Assembly (NCBI RefSeq): GCF_017368795.1
Contig: NZ_JAFNLL010000012.1
Location: forward strand, 1-64,000
DNA length: 64,000 nucleotides
From: Arthrobacter cavernae
Lineage (GTDB): Bacteria > Actinomycetota > Actinomycetes > Actinomycetales > Micrococcaceae
Reading direction: 5' to 3'
The position numbers were made by a program, and so were the translations under genes. Positions 36,924 through 44,194 of the stretch are shown piece after piece. Position 1 is the first letter of the stretch. Every line of letters begins with the position of its first letter. The notes beneath the pieces were generated by a model. It had not been told where the DNA came from. It saw nothing but the letters and a program-made list of their open reading frames with translations, and did not search any database.

Positions 36924-38189
36924 TTACTTGACTCCTTTGATGCGGGTGACGAGGGCGGCGCCGATGATGCCAACGACGGCCGCGCCGATGAACAGCGCCG
37001 AATAGCCACCCCAGGCGATGACGGGGAATGCCAGGGCCGGCACGAGCGACTGGGGGAGTGCCTGGGCGATGTTGAAGACACCGAAGGTCTTGGCGTTCTC
37101 GCTCTGGTTGCCCGGCAGCAGGTCTGTGATGAGGGCGACGTCGACGGCGCCGAAGCAGCCCAGGCCCAGCCCAACGACGGTCTGGCCCACCATGACCTGG
37201 CCCGTGGAGGCGCTCGTGGCGATGATGATGAGGCCGATCATGATGATCAGGGCCGAGGCGATGACGAGGACCTTGCGCTTGCCGATCCTGTCGCTGATCC
37301 AGCCACCGATAAGGCTGGTGACCACAGTGCCCACGGAGCTGACCAGGGTTGCCTGGAAGACGAGTCCTGCCACGGCCGACTCCGCGACGTGGAGCTGGTC
37401 CGTGAAGAAGTACGGCAGGTAGAGCAGGGCGGCGCAGTAACCGATGAAGACCATGAACTTGGTGAGCCAGGCCCAGCCCAGGCCCGGGAAGGCGCGGGGA
37501 TCGAAGTAGAAGGAGCCCAGGATTTCCTTGAGGTTCAGCGGGGCGGGCTTTTCCGTGAGGACCCGGTCCTTGAAGGTGAACGCGAAGGCGATAGCGAGGA
37601 CGGTGCCCGTGATGCCCGGCACGATGGCCATCTGGAAGGCGTTGTCGAAGAGCTGCGCGAAGTAGGCGGCGGCCACCAGCCCGATGGGCAATGTCATGCC
37701 GATCAGGCCCGAGAGCCGGCCACGCTCGGCGGGGGCCGCCTGGTCAGGCAGGGTGGCAACGAGCGCTGCGAGGGCGGCGTTGAAGCCCAGCTGGGCGAAG
37801 ATCCAGGCCACCATCACCCCTGCCACGTTCCCGGCCAGGCCGAGAAAGAACAGGGCGGCAAGCCCGGTGAGGGCGCCGCCGATGATCCATGGCTTCCGCA
37901 TGCCAAACCGGGAGGTGGTCCGGTCGCTCAGCCGGCCGAACAGGGGATTGGCGAGCAGTGCGACGATCGCCCCGACGCCGGCAACCAGGCTCAGTGCGCC
38001 GGCGCGGGTGTCCGGCGTCGTGATTTCCGAGACCTTGATGGCCAGCACCACGATGGCCGGAGCGAGCAGTGCCATCCAGAGCCCGGCGCTGGCGATCGGC
38101 ATGCCGATAACGTAGGCGCGCGGTGCCGGCACGGCTGCGGCGGGCCCGGACACTGCTGCTGGGGTTTGGGGAATGGTCTTGATGGCCAC
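36924..38189 (-). CDS. Major facilitator superfamily sugar transporter
   Basis: This 12-helix transporter has 421 residues. It shows an MFS loop 2-3 motif NPLFGRLSDRTTSRFGMRKPW and the related GGWISDRIGKRK between helices 8 and 9, which place it near sugar:cation symporters. Its partner in the operon is a GH3 glycosidase, so the substrate is probably a glycoside or oligosaccharide. I choose GTG 38189, because AGGAGG lies five bases before it; the frame extends to 38216. A candidate -10 TAGGAT (minus strand, 38234-38239) lies just downstream of the TetR-type operator. Confidence 0.85.
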   Translation of the reverse strand: MAIKTIPQTPAAVSGPAAAVPAPRAYVIGMPIASAGLWMALLAPAIVVLAIKVSEITTPDTRAGALSLVAGVGAIVALLANPLFGRLSDRTTSRFGMRKPWIIGGALTGLAALFFLGLAGNVAGVMVAWIFAQLGFNAALAALVATLPDQAAPAERGRLSGLIGMTLPIGLVAAAYFAQLFDNAFQMAIVPGITGTVLAIAFAFTFKDRVLTEKPAPLNLKEILGSFYFDPRAFPGLGWAWLTKFMVFIGYCAALLYLPYFFTDQLHVAESAVAGLVFQATLVSSVGTVVTSLIGGWISDRIGKRKVLVIASALIIMIGLIIIATSASTGQVMVGQTVVGLGLGCFGAVDVALITDLLPGNQSENAKTFGVFNIAQALPQSLVPALAFPVIAWGGYSALFIGAAVVGIIGAALVTRIKGVK

Positions 38190-38245
38190 GTTGCCTCCTG
38201 ACGGGAAGTGGCCCACCTTTGGGCCATGGGGAAGATCCTAGCCGC

Positions 38246-38270
38246 AAAAACCGAGTCTGACTAGGTTTTT
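38246..38270. promoter_or_regulatory. TetR-type operator between MFS and TetR genes
   Basis: Arms AAAAACCGAG (38246-38255) and CTAGGTTTTT (38261-38270) are inverted with one mismatch and a 5-base centre. The site lies directly upstream of the MFS -10 candidate and 19 bases before the TetR -10 at 38289, so one protein could repress both directions. Confidence 0.65.
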
Positions 38271-38300
38271 GATGAAATGAAGGTGAAATAGGCTGTCTGG

Positions 38301-38900
38301 ATGTCCACTTCGAAGTCGCGCGGGCCGTACGCCAAGGGGGCGGAACGCCGCGAACAGATTGTCCAGACCGCCACCGATGTCTTTGCCACGGAGGGTTTTG
38401 AAGGCACGGCACTCAAGCGCGTGGCCGAACTCGTGGGGGTCAGGGAGGCCACGCTCTTCCACTATTTCCGCGGCAAACAGGAGCTTCTGACGGCCGTGCT
38501 CGCGGAGCGCGACCGCCGAGGAATGGACACGGTCGGATCCGACCACGTGGCCCTGCCCGGGCTGGCGGCCGTGGCCGAGCGCAACAGCAGGGAGCCGGGC
38601 CTCACCACCCTGTACACGGTGGCCTCCGCAACCGCGAACGATCCCGGGCATGACTCGCACGCGTATTTCCGGCAGCGGTATGCGTGGCTGGTCCAGGAAC
38701 TCGGTGCGGACATCACGGCGCGGCAGGCGGCCGGCGAGGTGCGCACAGACCTGCCCGCCGACGCCCTGGCCCGGCTCGTCATAGCGTCCTTCGACGGCCT
38801 GCAGTTGCAGTGGCTCTACGACAAGGACCTCGATGTGGCGGAGGGTCTCCGCGGGCTGATCGACGTGATCCTGGCCCCGCCCGGGAAAGCTACGCCCTGA
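38301..38900 (+). CDS. TetR/AcrR-family regulator
   Basis: This 199-residue repressor has the N-terminal HTH GAERREQIVQTATDVFATEGFEGTALKRVAELVGVREATLFHYFRGKQELLTAVL. The C-terminal ligand domain is helical and not assignable to an effector. It is divergent from the MFS-GH3 operon and is the likely local regulator through the inverted repeat at 38246-38270. ATG 38301 follows TAGGCT by six bases, a predicted leaderless start. Its 3' end overlaps the convergent LacI-type gene by 11 bases. Confidence 0.9.
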   Translation: MSTSKSRGPYAKGAERREQIVQTATDVFATEGFEGTALKRVAELVGVREATLFHYFRGKQELLTAVLAERDRRGMDTVGSDHVALPGLAAVAERNSREPGLTTLYTVASATANDPGHDSHAYFRQRYAWLVQELGADITARQAAGEVRTDLPADALARLVIASFDGLQLQWLYDKDLDVAEGLRGLIDVILAPPGKATP

Positions 38901-39903
38901 CCGGTCCCGTGCTGCCCCGGACTTCCATCTGCGGTGCGAAGTAGTCGGTGGGGGATTCGGCGTCGTTGTTCATGATCAGGTCACGCATGCGCCGCCATGC
39001 GAGGTCGCCCAGGCTGGCAATGGGGACCGCCGCCGTGGTGAGCGGAGGCATGGTGTACCGCGCGAACGGCATGTCATCGAAGCCGGTGACGGATATGTCC
39101 TCGGGGACGCGGATGCCACGCGCGCTGAGACCGTTGAGGAGCCCCATGGCGGCGAGGTCGTTGAAGACCAGGATGCCGGTGGCGCCGCTGGCCTGCACGG
39201 CATCCGTTGCCTCGAAACCGGCGTCGAAGGTGTTCCCGCCGGGCAGGATCTGCAGCTCAACCCCGGGGAAATCGGCGGTGAACTGCCTCAGGCCCGCGAG
39301 CCGCTGCACATTCGAGGCGCTGGCCTCGGGGCCGGTCAGGTAGAGCAGCCGGCGGTGGCCGAGTCCCACCAGATGGGCGCCCAGTTCCTGGATGCCCTGG
39401 CCGTAGTCCACCACCAGGCTGGGTGTGGGCACTGACGCGGTGGTGCGGTTGATGAGGACCAGTGGATACAAGGACGGGGCAAGCTCCTCGAGTTCGGCGT
39501 CGCTCATGCGTGGGGCGCAGAGCACCACGCCGTCGCAGCGGCGCCTGGCCTCACCGGCGAGGATGGCTTCCTCGCTTGAGACCTCGGAGGAGTCGGCAAT
39601 CAGGACCCTGTAGCCGTCCCGTGCTGCGGCGACGCTGAGGCCGCGGAGGATGGCCTGGAAGGTGGGGTTGGAGAGATCCGGGACCACGATGCCGATCGTG
39701 TCCGATTTTCCCAGCGCCAGGCTGCGGCCCATGGGATTCGGCTTGTACTTCAGTTCGGTGGCGGCGGCGCGCACACGGGCTGCGATGACCGGATCAACAC
39801 TGGTGTTTCCGTTCATGACCCGAGACACCGTGGCATGTGACACTCCGGCCTTGAGGGCGACGTCGGCGATGCCGATGCGCCGGGTTTCGCGTCTGCCCGC
39901 CAT
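38890..39903 (-). CDS. LacI-family regulator
   Basis: This 337-residue sugar-responsive regulator has the LacI HTH and hinge: RIGIADVALKAGVSHATVSRVMNG (residues 10-33) and YKPNPMGRSLALG. A periplasmic-binding-like core follows with IGIVVPDLSNPTFQAILRGL, GILVFNDLAAMGLLNGL and ISVTGFDDMPFARYTMPPLTT. By proximity it may act on the GH3-MFS operon, but the only LacI-type operator I see is in front of its own gene (39956). The start is ATG 39903. Confidence 0.92.
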   Translation of the reverse strand: MAGRRETRRIGIADVALKAGVSHATVSRVMNGNTSVDPVIAARVRAAATELKYKPNPMGRSLALGKSDTIGIVVPDLSNPTFQAILRGLSVAAARDGYRVLIADSSEVSSEEAILAGEARRRCDGVVLCAPRMSDAELEELAPSLYPLVLINRTTASVPTPSLVVDYGQGIQELGAHLVGLGHRRLLYLTGPEASASNVQRLAGLRQFTADFPGVELQILPGGNTFDAGFEATDAVQASGATGILVFNDLAAMGLLNGLSARGIRVPEDISVTGFDDMPFARYTMPPLTTAAVPIASLGDLAWRRMRDLIMNNDAESPTDYFAPQMEVRGSTGPVRA

Positions 39904-39955
39904 GGAGTCCTTCCTCTGCCAAAACTCTCCTGCAACAGAAGCCTAGCGGGTGCGG

Positions 39956-39967
39956 GGAAGCGTTTTC
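39956..39967. promoter_or_regulatory. LacI-type operator upstream of the LacI gene
   Basis: On the minus strand this reads GAAAACGCTTCC, which fits the GAAANCGNTTNC half-site symmetry of LacI-family operators with the central CG. It lies about 52 bases upstream of the LacI start codon, suggesting autoregulation. Confidence 0.5.
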
Positions 39968-40059
39968 TCTGCATGACTCCGGGGTCACGGTGCATGACGC
40001 CGGGACGGGAGCACGCACGGGGCTCTAGGAACGGCAAGGTGCCACATCGTGGACGGAAT

Positions 40060-40089
40060 TTGGCGGGCCCGGGAGGCCCGGGCTATGGT
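40060..40089 (+). promoter_or_regulatory. Promoter of the aro leader/DAHP synthase transcript
   Basis: A -35-like TTGGCG (40060-40065) and -10 TATGGT (40084-40089) are separated by 18 bases. The -10 lies six bases before the leader peptide ATG at 40096, so the transcript should begin at or next to that ATG. Confidence 0.65.
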
Positions 40090-40095
40090 GTGTCC

Positions 40096-40155
40096 ATGAC
40101 TAACCGTTGGTATGCGTATTTTTCGTTGGCTCTGGAGGGGCCCGCGTCGCACTGA
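40096..40155 (+). CDS. Aromatic-rich leader peptide of the DAHP synthase gene
   Basis: This 19-codon ORF encodes MTNRWYAYFSLALEGPASH. Trp5, Tyr6, Tyr8 and Phe9 form a dense cluster of the three aromatic amino acids made by the pathway that starts with the downstream enzyme. It starts leaderlessly from the promoter at 40060-40089. Codons 10-15 form the 5' arm of a 14-bp stem with 40171-40184. The arrangement is that of ribosome-mediated attenuation: stalling at the aromatic codons when charged tRNA is short would block this stem. I know of leader-peptide attenuation in front of aromatic genes in Corynebacterium, so the principle is established. The function here is inferred. Confidence 0.75.
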   Translation: MTNRWYAYFSLALEGPASH

Positions 40156-40264
40156 CACGCATCCAACACACCTTCAGAGCCAACAGGGCAGAGATCATTC
40201 TCTGCCCTTCGCCATATCCGGCGGGTTCTGAACTGGGACCCGCTCCACATCCGGAACAGGACCC
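40125..40264 (+). promoter_or_regulatory. Predicted attenuator structures before the DAHP synthase gene
   Basis: Stem 1:2 pairs 40125-40138 with 40171-40184 (14 bp, one G-U). Stem 3:4 pairs 40185-40194 with 40199-40208 (perfect 10 bp, loop TCAT). A third hairpin pairs 40221-40229 with 40235-40243. Its 5' arm (40223-40230) can instead pair with CAGGACCC at 40257-40264, which contains the Shine-Dalgarno AGGA of the next gene. Arms 2 and 3 share CAGAG, and arms 1 and 4 share CTCTG, so alternative pairings are possible. No strong T tract follows stem 3:4, so control may act on translation. Confidence 0.65.
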
Positions 40265-40267
40265 ATC

Positions 40268-41416
40268 ATGACCAGCATCGCCGCAGAAACCACCGAAACC
40301 GAAGGCCGCGCCCTGAACGGCGGCGCCAGCCAGCCGTCGACGTCGAACCTGCGCGTCAGCCGCTTCGAGCCCCTTCCCGCCCCGCAGGAAGTGATCGCCG
40401 AACTGCCGCTGACCGAGAAGACCGCCGCCGTCGTCGAACGCGGCCGCGACGAAGTCCGCGCCATCATGGACGGCGTGGATGACCGCCTCCTGGTGATCGT
40501 GGGACCGTGCTCCATCCACGACCCCAAGGCCGGCCTCGAATACGCCCGCCGCCTGGTCAGCCAGGCCGAAAGGCACAAGGAAGACCTGCTGGTGGTCATG
40601 CGTGCGTACTTCGAAAAGCCGCGCACCACGGTGGGCTGGAAGGGCCTCATCAACGATCCCCACCTGGACGGCAGCCACGACATCGCCGCCGGCCTGCGCG
40701 CCGCCCGCGGCTTCCTGCACCAGGTGACGGCCCTGGGCCTGCCCACCGCCACCGAATTCCTCGAGCCGATCAGCCCGCAGTACATGGCCGACCTCGTCTC
40801 CTGGGGCGCCATCGGCGCCCGCACCACTGAAAGCCAGATCCACCGCCAGCTCGCTTCCGGGCTGTCCATGCCGATCGGCTTCAAGAACGGGACCGACGGC
40901 GACCTCCAGGTCGCGATCGACGCCTGCGGTGCCGCTGCAGCGCAGCAGGCTTTCCTGGGGATCGACGGCGACGGCCGTGCGGCCCTGGTGGCCACCGCCG
41001 GAAACCCGGACACCCACGTCATCCTGCGCGGCGGACGCAAGGGCCCCAACTACTCCGCAGACGACGTCGCGGCGGCCTCCGGACGCCTCTCGGCCAAGGG
41101 CCTGAACCCGCGCCTGATCGTGGACGCCAGCCACGCCAACAGCGGCAAAAGCCACCACCGCCAGGCCGAGGTCGCCCTCGAAATCGGTGCGCAGCTGGAG
41201 GCGGGGGAATCGTCCCCGATCGCAGGCGTCATGCTCGAGAGCTTCCTGGTGGGCGGCGCCCAGAACCTGGACGTCGAGCAGCAGCTCTCCGGCGCTGCCG
41301 AACTCGTCTACGGCCAGAGCGTCACCGATGCCTGCATGGAATGGGATGTCACGGTGTCCGTGCTGGATCAGCTCGCCGCCTCTGCCCGGAAGCGCCGGCT
41401 GGCAACGGCCGCGTAG
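40268..41416 (+). CDS. aroG: Class I DAHP synthase (first step of aromatic amino acid synthesis)
   Basis: This enzyme condenses phosphoenolpyruvate with erythrose-4-phosphate to form DAHP. The 382-residue protein is of the AroF/G/H class I type: LVIVGPCSIHDPKAGLEYARRL, MRAYFEKPRTTVGWKGLINDPHLDGS, TEFLEPISPQYMADLVSWGAIGART, VDASHANSGKSHHRQ and GVMLESFLVGGAQ. These carry the metal and phosphate ligands. The first 35 residues are an extension typical of such proteins. ATG 40268 has AGGA at 40258-40261. The preceding leader peptide suggests control by aromatic amino acid supply. The gene symbol (aroG versus aroF/H) is a label only. Confidence 0.93.
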   Translation: MTSIAAETTETEGRALNGGASQPSTSNLRVSRFEPLPAPQEVIAELPLTEKTAAVVERGRDEVRAIMDGVDDRLLVIVGPCSIHDPKAGLEYARRLVSQAERHKEDLLVVMRAYFEKPRTTVGWKGLINDPHLDGSHDIAAGLRAARGFLHQVTALGLPTATEFLEPISPQYMADLVSWGAIGARTTESQIHRQLASGLSMPIGFKNGTDGDLQVAIDACGAAAAQQAFLGIDGDGRAALVATAGNPDTHVILRGGRKGPNYSADDVAAASGRLSAKGLNPRLIVDASHANSGKSHHRQAEVALEIGAQLEAGESSPIAGVMLESFLVGGAQNLDVEQQLSGAAELVYGQSVTDACMEWDVTVSVLDQLAASARKRRLATAA

Positions 41417-41574
41417 GCCCTCCGGGAACGCCGTTTTACCCCAGACCCCTTTCACAGCGGCACCATCAGCACCTAGAGTATCTAGCACATGGTTGGATTG
41501 ATGGCTCAGCATCGACGGACCCGTGCAATATCGTGGCGTCACTGTCGCGAGCTGAGAGCAAAGGAATAAGAGAA

Positions 41575-41787
41575 ATGTCTGCAGGGACTAACTTCTCGAA
41601 TGCGCGCTTCATGACCGTGGCGGAAGTAGCCGAGGTCCTGCGCGTTTCCAAGATGACCGTGTACCGCTTGGTCCATTCGGGGGAAATGCCTGCCGTCAGG
41701 TTCGGCCGGTCTTTCCGGGTTCCTGAAGAAGCTGTGGCACAGTACCTCAAAAGTGCCATCGTGGACGGACAATCCGAGTCCGCCTGA
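41575..41787 (+). CDS. BldC/excisionase-like small HTH protein
   Basis: This 70-residue MerR-superfamily DNA-binding protein consists of a single HTH_17-type domain: FMTVAEVAEVLRVSKMTVYRLVHSGEMPAVRFGRSFRVPEEAVAQYL. It resembles Streptomyces BldC and the mycobacterial Rv0500A product. The latter, as I recall, also lies beside a bS22-type gene, so I read it as a chromosomal regulator rather than a phage excisionase. ATG 41575 has AAGGA about nine bases upstream; the open frame to 41341 is a shadow of aroG. Confidence 0.88.
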   Translation: MSAGTNFSNARFMTVAEVAEVLRVSKMTVYRLVHSGEMPAVRFGRSFRVPEEAVAQYLKSAIVDGQSESA

Positions 41788-41961
41788 GGCCTGCTTTGGT
41801 CCGTTGAGCGGACGGCGGTCACGGGGTGCCCCGGATAGGCGGTACCCTGTTAAGGAACGTTTTACGTCATCGTAAGAATCTGTCAGTTGACGAGTCTGTT
41901 GCTCAGTTCAAGGACCTCACCCAGCAGACAGGATCTTCATCTAGTTTGGTAAGGAACTTTC

Positions 41962-42060
41962 GTGGGTTCAGTTATTAAGAAGCGTCGCAAGCGTATGGCC
42001 AAGAAGAAGCACCGCAAGCTGCTTCGCAAGACCCGCCACCAGCGCCGCAATAAGAAGTAG
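41962..42060 (+). CDS. Small ribosomal subunit protein bS22 (AURKAIP1/COX24 domain)
   Basis: This 32-residue, extremely basic peptide begins VGSVIKKRRKRMAKKKHRK and ends TRHQRRNKK. It matches the actinobacterial 30S protein bS22, which binds 16S rRNA near the decoding region. The GTG start has AAGGAA six bases upstream. The 174 bases before it form an untranslated leader or intergenic region that contains no other ORF. A strong terminator follows at 42081. It is easily missed because of its size. Confidence 0.9.
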   Translation: MGSVIKKRRKRMAKKKHRKLLRKTRHQRRNKK

Positions 42061-42080
42061 AGATACTTCACAAAGCGTAA

Positions 42081-42114
42081 ATGCCCGTCGCCTTCCGAGG
42101 TGGCGGGCATTTTT
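42081..42114 (+). terminator. Intrinsic terminator of the bS22 gene
   Basis: A 12-bp stem with two G-U pairs (42081-42092 with 42099-42110) is followed by five T residues (42110-42114). This is the clearest Rho-independent terminator in the window. Confidence 0.88.
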
Positions 42115-42130
42115 GCGTCCGGGTTGGCGG

Positions 42131-42190
42131 GTTTATGTACACATCGCGCCCTTATCGCCCGGCCTTTGAGGGCGAGAGGTGTACATAAAC
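42131..42190. repeat. Roughly 60-bp palindromic repeat, copy A
   Basis: The element starts GTTTATGTACA and ends TGTACATAAAC, with internal GCCCTT, GGCCT and AGGGCG blocks. The same pattern occurs at 53852-53910. It lies between the bS22 terminator and the convergent HAD gene and could terminate both strands. Confidence 0.85.
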
Positions 42191-42200
42191 TCCAGTGGGC

Positions 42201-43019
42201 CTAGACCCGCGGGCCGCGGAACTTGGAGAAGCCCCGCCACAGGCCGTACACGGCACCGCCAACGGTCGCGGCCTTCAGCCCGAGGGTGGCGGCGCGGCGG
42301 CCGGAACGGAAGTCGTACACGGGCCAGTTGTACTCGCGGGCATGGCGGCGCAAGGACGCGTCCGGGTTGATGACCACCGGGTGGCCCACCAGGGTCAGCA
42401 GCGGGATGTCGTTGTGCGAGTCGCTGTAGGCCCAGCAGCGGTCAAGGTCCAGGCCCTCTTCCTCGGCCACGCGTTTCACCGCCACGGCCTTGGCCGGGCC
42501 GTGCAGGATCTCGCCCACCAGCTTGCCGGTGTACTTGCCGTCGTGGATTTCGCCGACGGTGCCGAGTGCGCCTGTGAGGCCGAGCCGGGTGGCGATGACG
42601 CTGGCCACTTCAATGGGGGTGGCCGTCACCAGCCACACCTTCCGGCCGACACGCAGGTGCTGTTCGGCCAGGGCCTTGGTGCCCGGCCAGATCCGCGACT
42701 CGATCATTTCGTCGTAGACTTCTTCGCCGAGTTCCTTGACGTCGGCCACGGCGATGCCGGCCGCGAGCGTCAGTGCGGAATCCCGCACCGAGCGCACATC
42801 GTCCATGTTCTCGCCGCGCAGCACGAACTTGAACTGCTTCCAGGCGAATCCGGCGGCCTGCGACAGCGTGAACGCCTTGCGTTCGTACATCTTGCGCGCC
42901 ACGTGGAAGAGGCTGGCGCCCTTCATCAGGGTGTTGTCGACGTCGAAGAATGCGGCTTCGCCGTGGTGCTGCGGTGCGTTGGGCGCCTTGGCCGCAGCGG
43001 CGTTCTTCTCGTCGGGCAT
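42201..43019 (-). CDS. HAD-IB phosphatase (SerB1-like)
   Basis: This is a 272-residue haloacid dehalogenase superfamily hydrolase of subfamily IB. The nucleophile motif is AAFFDVDNTLMKGASLF (DxDxT form), the second motif is VWLVTATPIEVASVIA, and the third is CWAYSDSHNDIPLLTLVGHPVVINPD. Members include phosphoserine phosphatase-like proteins, but the substrate cannot be fixed. The C-terminal RSGRRAATLGLKAATVGGAVYGLW segment may be membrane-associated. ATG 43019 has TAGACT six bases upstream (leaderless). Confidence 0.88.
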   Translation of the reverse strand: MPDEKNAAAAKAPNAPQHHGEAAFFDVDNTLMKGASLFHVARKMYERKAFTLSQAAGFAWKQFKFVLRGENMDDVRSVRDSALTLAAGIAVADVKELGEEVYDEMIESRIWPGTKALAEQHLRVGRKVWLVTATPIEVASVIATRLGLTGALGTVGEIHDGKYTGKLVGEILHGPAKAVAVKRVAEEEGLDLDRCWAYSDSHNDIPLLTLVGHPVVINPDASLRRHAREYNWPVYDFRSGRRAATLGLKAATVGGAVYGLWRGFSKFRGPRV

Positions 43020-43115
43020 GCCTTGAGTCTAGTCAATCGCCGGAGCCTTGCGGTGCCGGCCGGGCCCGGCCGGCCCGCGTCGACGGCGCGCCCCGCCTCC
43101 CGTTACCGTTGAGGC

Positions 43116-43370
43116 ATGCCGAATCCCGACGTCGTTCTTCTCACCAAAGCTGACTGCCACCTGTGCGCTGCCGCGCGCGACGCCGTCCAACGCGTGACCT
43201 CCGGGCTGGGGTTGGGCTGGACGGAGAAGTCCATCGAAGCCGACCCCGCCCTGCAGGAGCGCTACGCGGAAGAAATCCCCGTGGTGCTGGTGGACGGGAT
43301 CCAACGGGACTTCTGGAAGATCGATGAGGCCCGGCTGACGCGCGTTCTCCAGAAGGCATTGGACGGCTGA
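43116..43370 (+). CDS. Glutaredoxin-like thioredoxin-fold protein
   Basis: This 84-residue protein has the DUF836/glutaredoxin-like fold: VVLLTKADCHLCAAARDAV with a CxxC redox pair (CHLC), and EEIPVVLVDG carrying the cis-proline. It may reduce disulfides or act as a thiol sensor. Rex, the redox repressor, is encoded 85 bases downstream on the same strand, which gives a redox theme. ATG 43116 follows TACCGT by six bases, so it is predicted to be leaderless. Confidence 0.9.
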   Translation: MPNPDVVLLTKADCHLCAAARDAVQRVTSGLGLGWTEKSIEADPALQERYAEEIPVVLVDGIQRDFWKIDEARLTRVLQKALDG

Positions 43371-43455
43371 GCCGGCTGCACGTTCTGACACGGCTTTGTT
43401 GCGTCCGGCAACGGAGTCATAGAGTGGAACAACCAAGAGACGCAATGGAGAGACC

Positions 43456-44151
43456 GTGACTGCGCTGGAACCGTCGCCCAAGGCGACAACAGGGGATCAA
43501 GAATCTGCCGCCAAGCAGATTCCGCCCGCGGCCGTGGCCCGGATGACCCTCTACCTGCGCGCGCTGAACTCCCTGCTGGCCGAAGGCGTGGAACGGGTGT
43601 CGTCCGAGGCGCTGGCCGAGGCCTCCGGTGTCAGTTCCTCCACGCTGCGCAAGGACCTCTCGTACGTGGGCTCCTACGGCACGCGCGGGGTGGGCTACGA
43701 GGTCCAGAACTTGAGCCGCCACATCGCCGCGGCCCTGGGACTGACACACGACTGGAAGGTCGCAATTGTCGGTGCCGGCAACCTCGGCAAGGCCCTCGCC
43801 CGGTACGGCGGTTTCGAATCCCGGGGTTTCGACGTCGTGGCGATCTTCGACGCGGACCCCATGGTGATCGGAAACGAGGTCGGCTGGCTGCGGGTCAGCG
43901 ACAGCGCCGAGCTGGAGCGCGTCCTGGAACGGACGGGTGCCAACATGGTGGTGCTCGCCCTGCCGGCCACCGTGGCGCAGGAGGTCTGCGACCGCGTGAT
44001 CGCCGCCGGCATCCGCAGCATCCTCAGCTTCGCCCCGGTCCTGCTGCAGGTGCCCCCGCACGTCAACCTGCGCAAAGTGGACATGGCCACCGAACTGCAG
44101 ATCCTCGCCTACCATGCACAACGGGCGCAGACACCGGGCCAGGCAGTCTAG
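43456..44151 (+). CDS. rex: Redox-sensing transcriptional repressor Rex
   Basis: Rex binds DNA when the NADH/NAD+ ratio is low and controls respiratory genes. It has 231 residues. The winged helix is AVARMTLYLRALNSLLAEGVERVSSEALAEASGVSSSTLRKDLSYVGSYGTRGVGY. The NAD-binding motif is VAIVGAGNLGKALARY, and FAPVLLQVPPHVNLRKVDMATELQILAY ends the domain-swapped helix. GGAGAGACC precedes GTG 43456. A TAGAGT -10 near 43420 suggests a short leader. I see no Rex operator in this intergenic region. Confidence 0.94.
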   Translation: MTALEPSPKATTGDQESAAKQIPPAAVARMTLYLRALNSLLAEGVERVSSEALAEASGVSSSTLRKDLSYVGSYGTRGVGYEVQNLSRHIAAALGLTHDWKVAIVGAGNLGKALARYGGFESRGFDVVAIFDADPMVIGNEVGWLRVSDSAELERVLERTGANMVVLALPATVAQEVCDRVIAAGIRSILSFAPVLLQVPPHVNLRKVDMATELQILAYHAQRAQTPGQAV

Positions 44152-44194
44152 CCCCGGCCGGGTCCGCGCCCGCTCGCTTGTGGGTCTCCGCGGC

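Noticed and set aside
40185-40208. Simple intrinsic terminator for an upstream gene
   Set aside because: The hairpin has no T tract, and the upstream gene (LacI) is on the other strand. Its position after the leader peptide fits an attenuator better.
41575-41787. Phage excisionase, hinting at an integrated element
   Set aside because: No integrase, attachment repeats or phage genes are nearby, and the protein sits in a conserved chromosomal context beside bS22.
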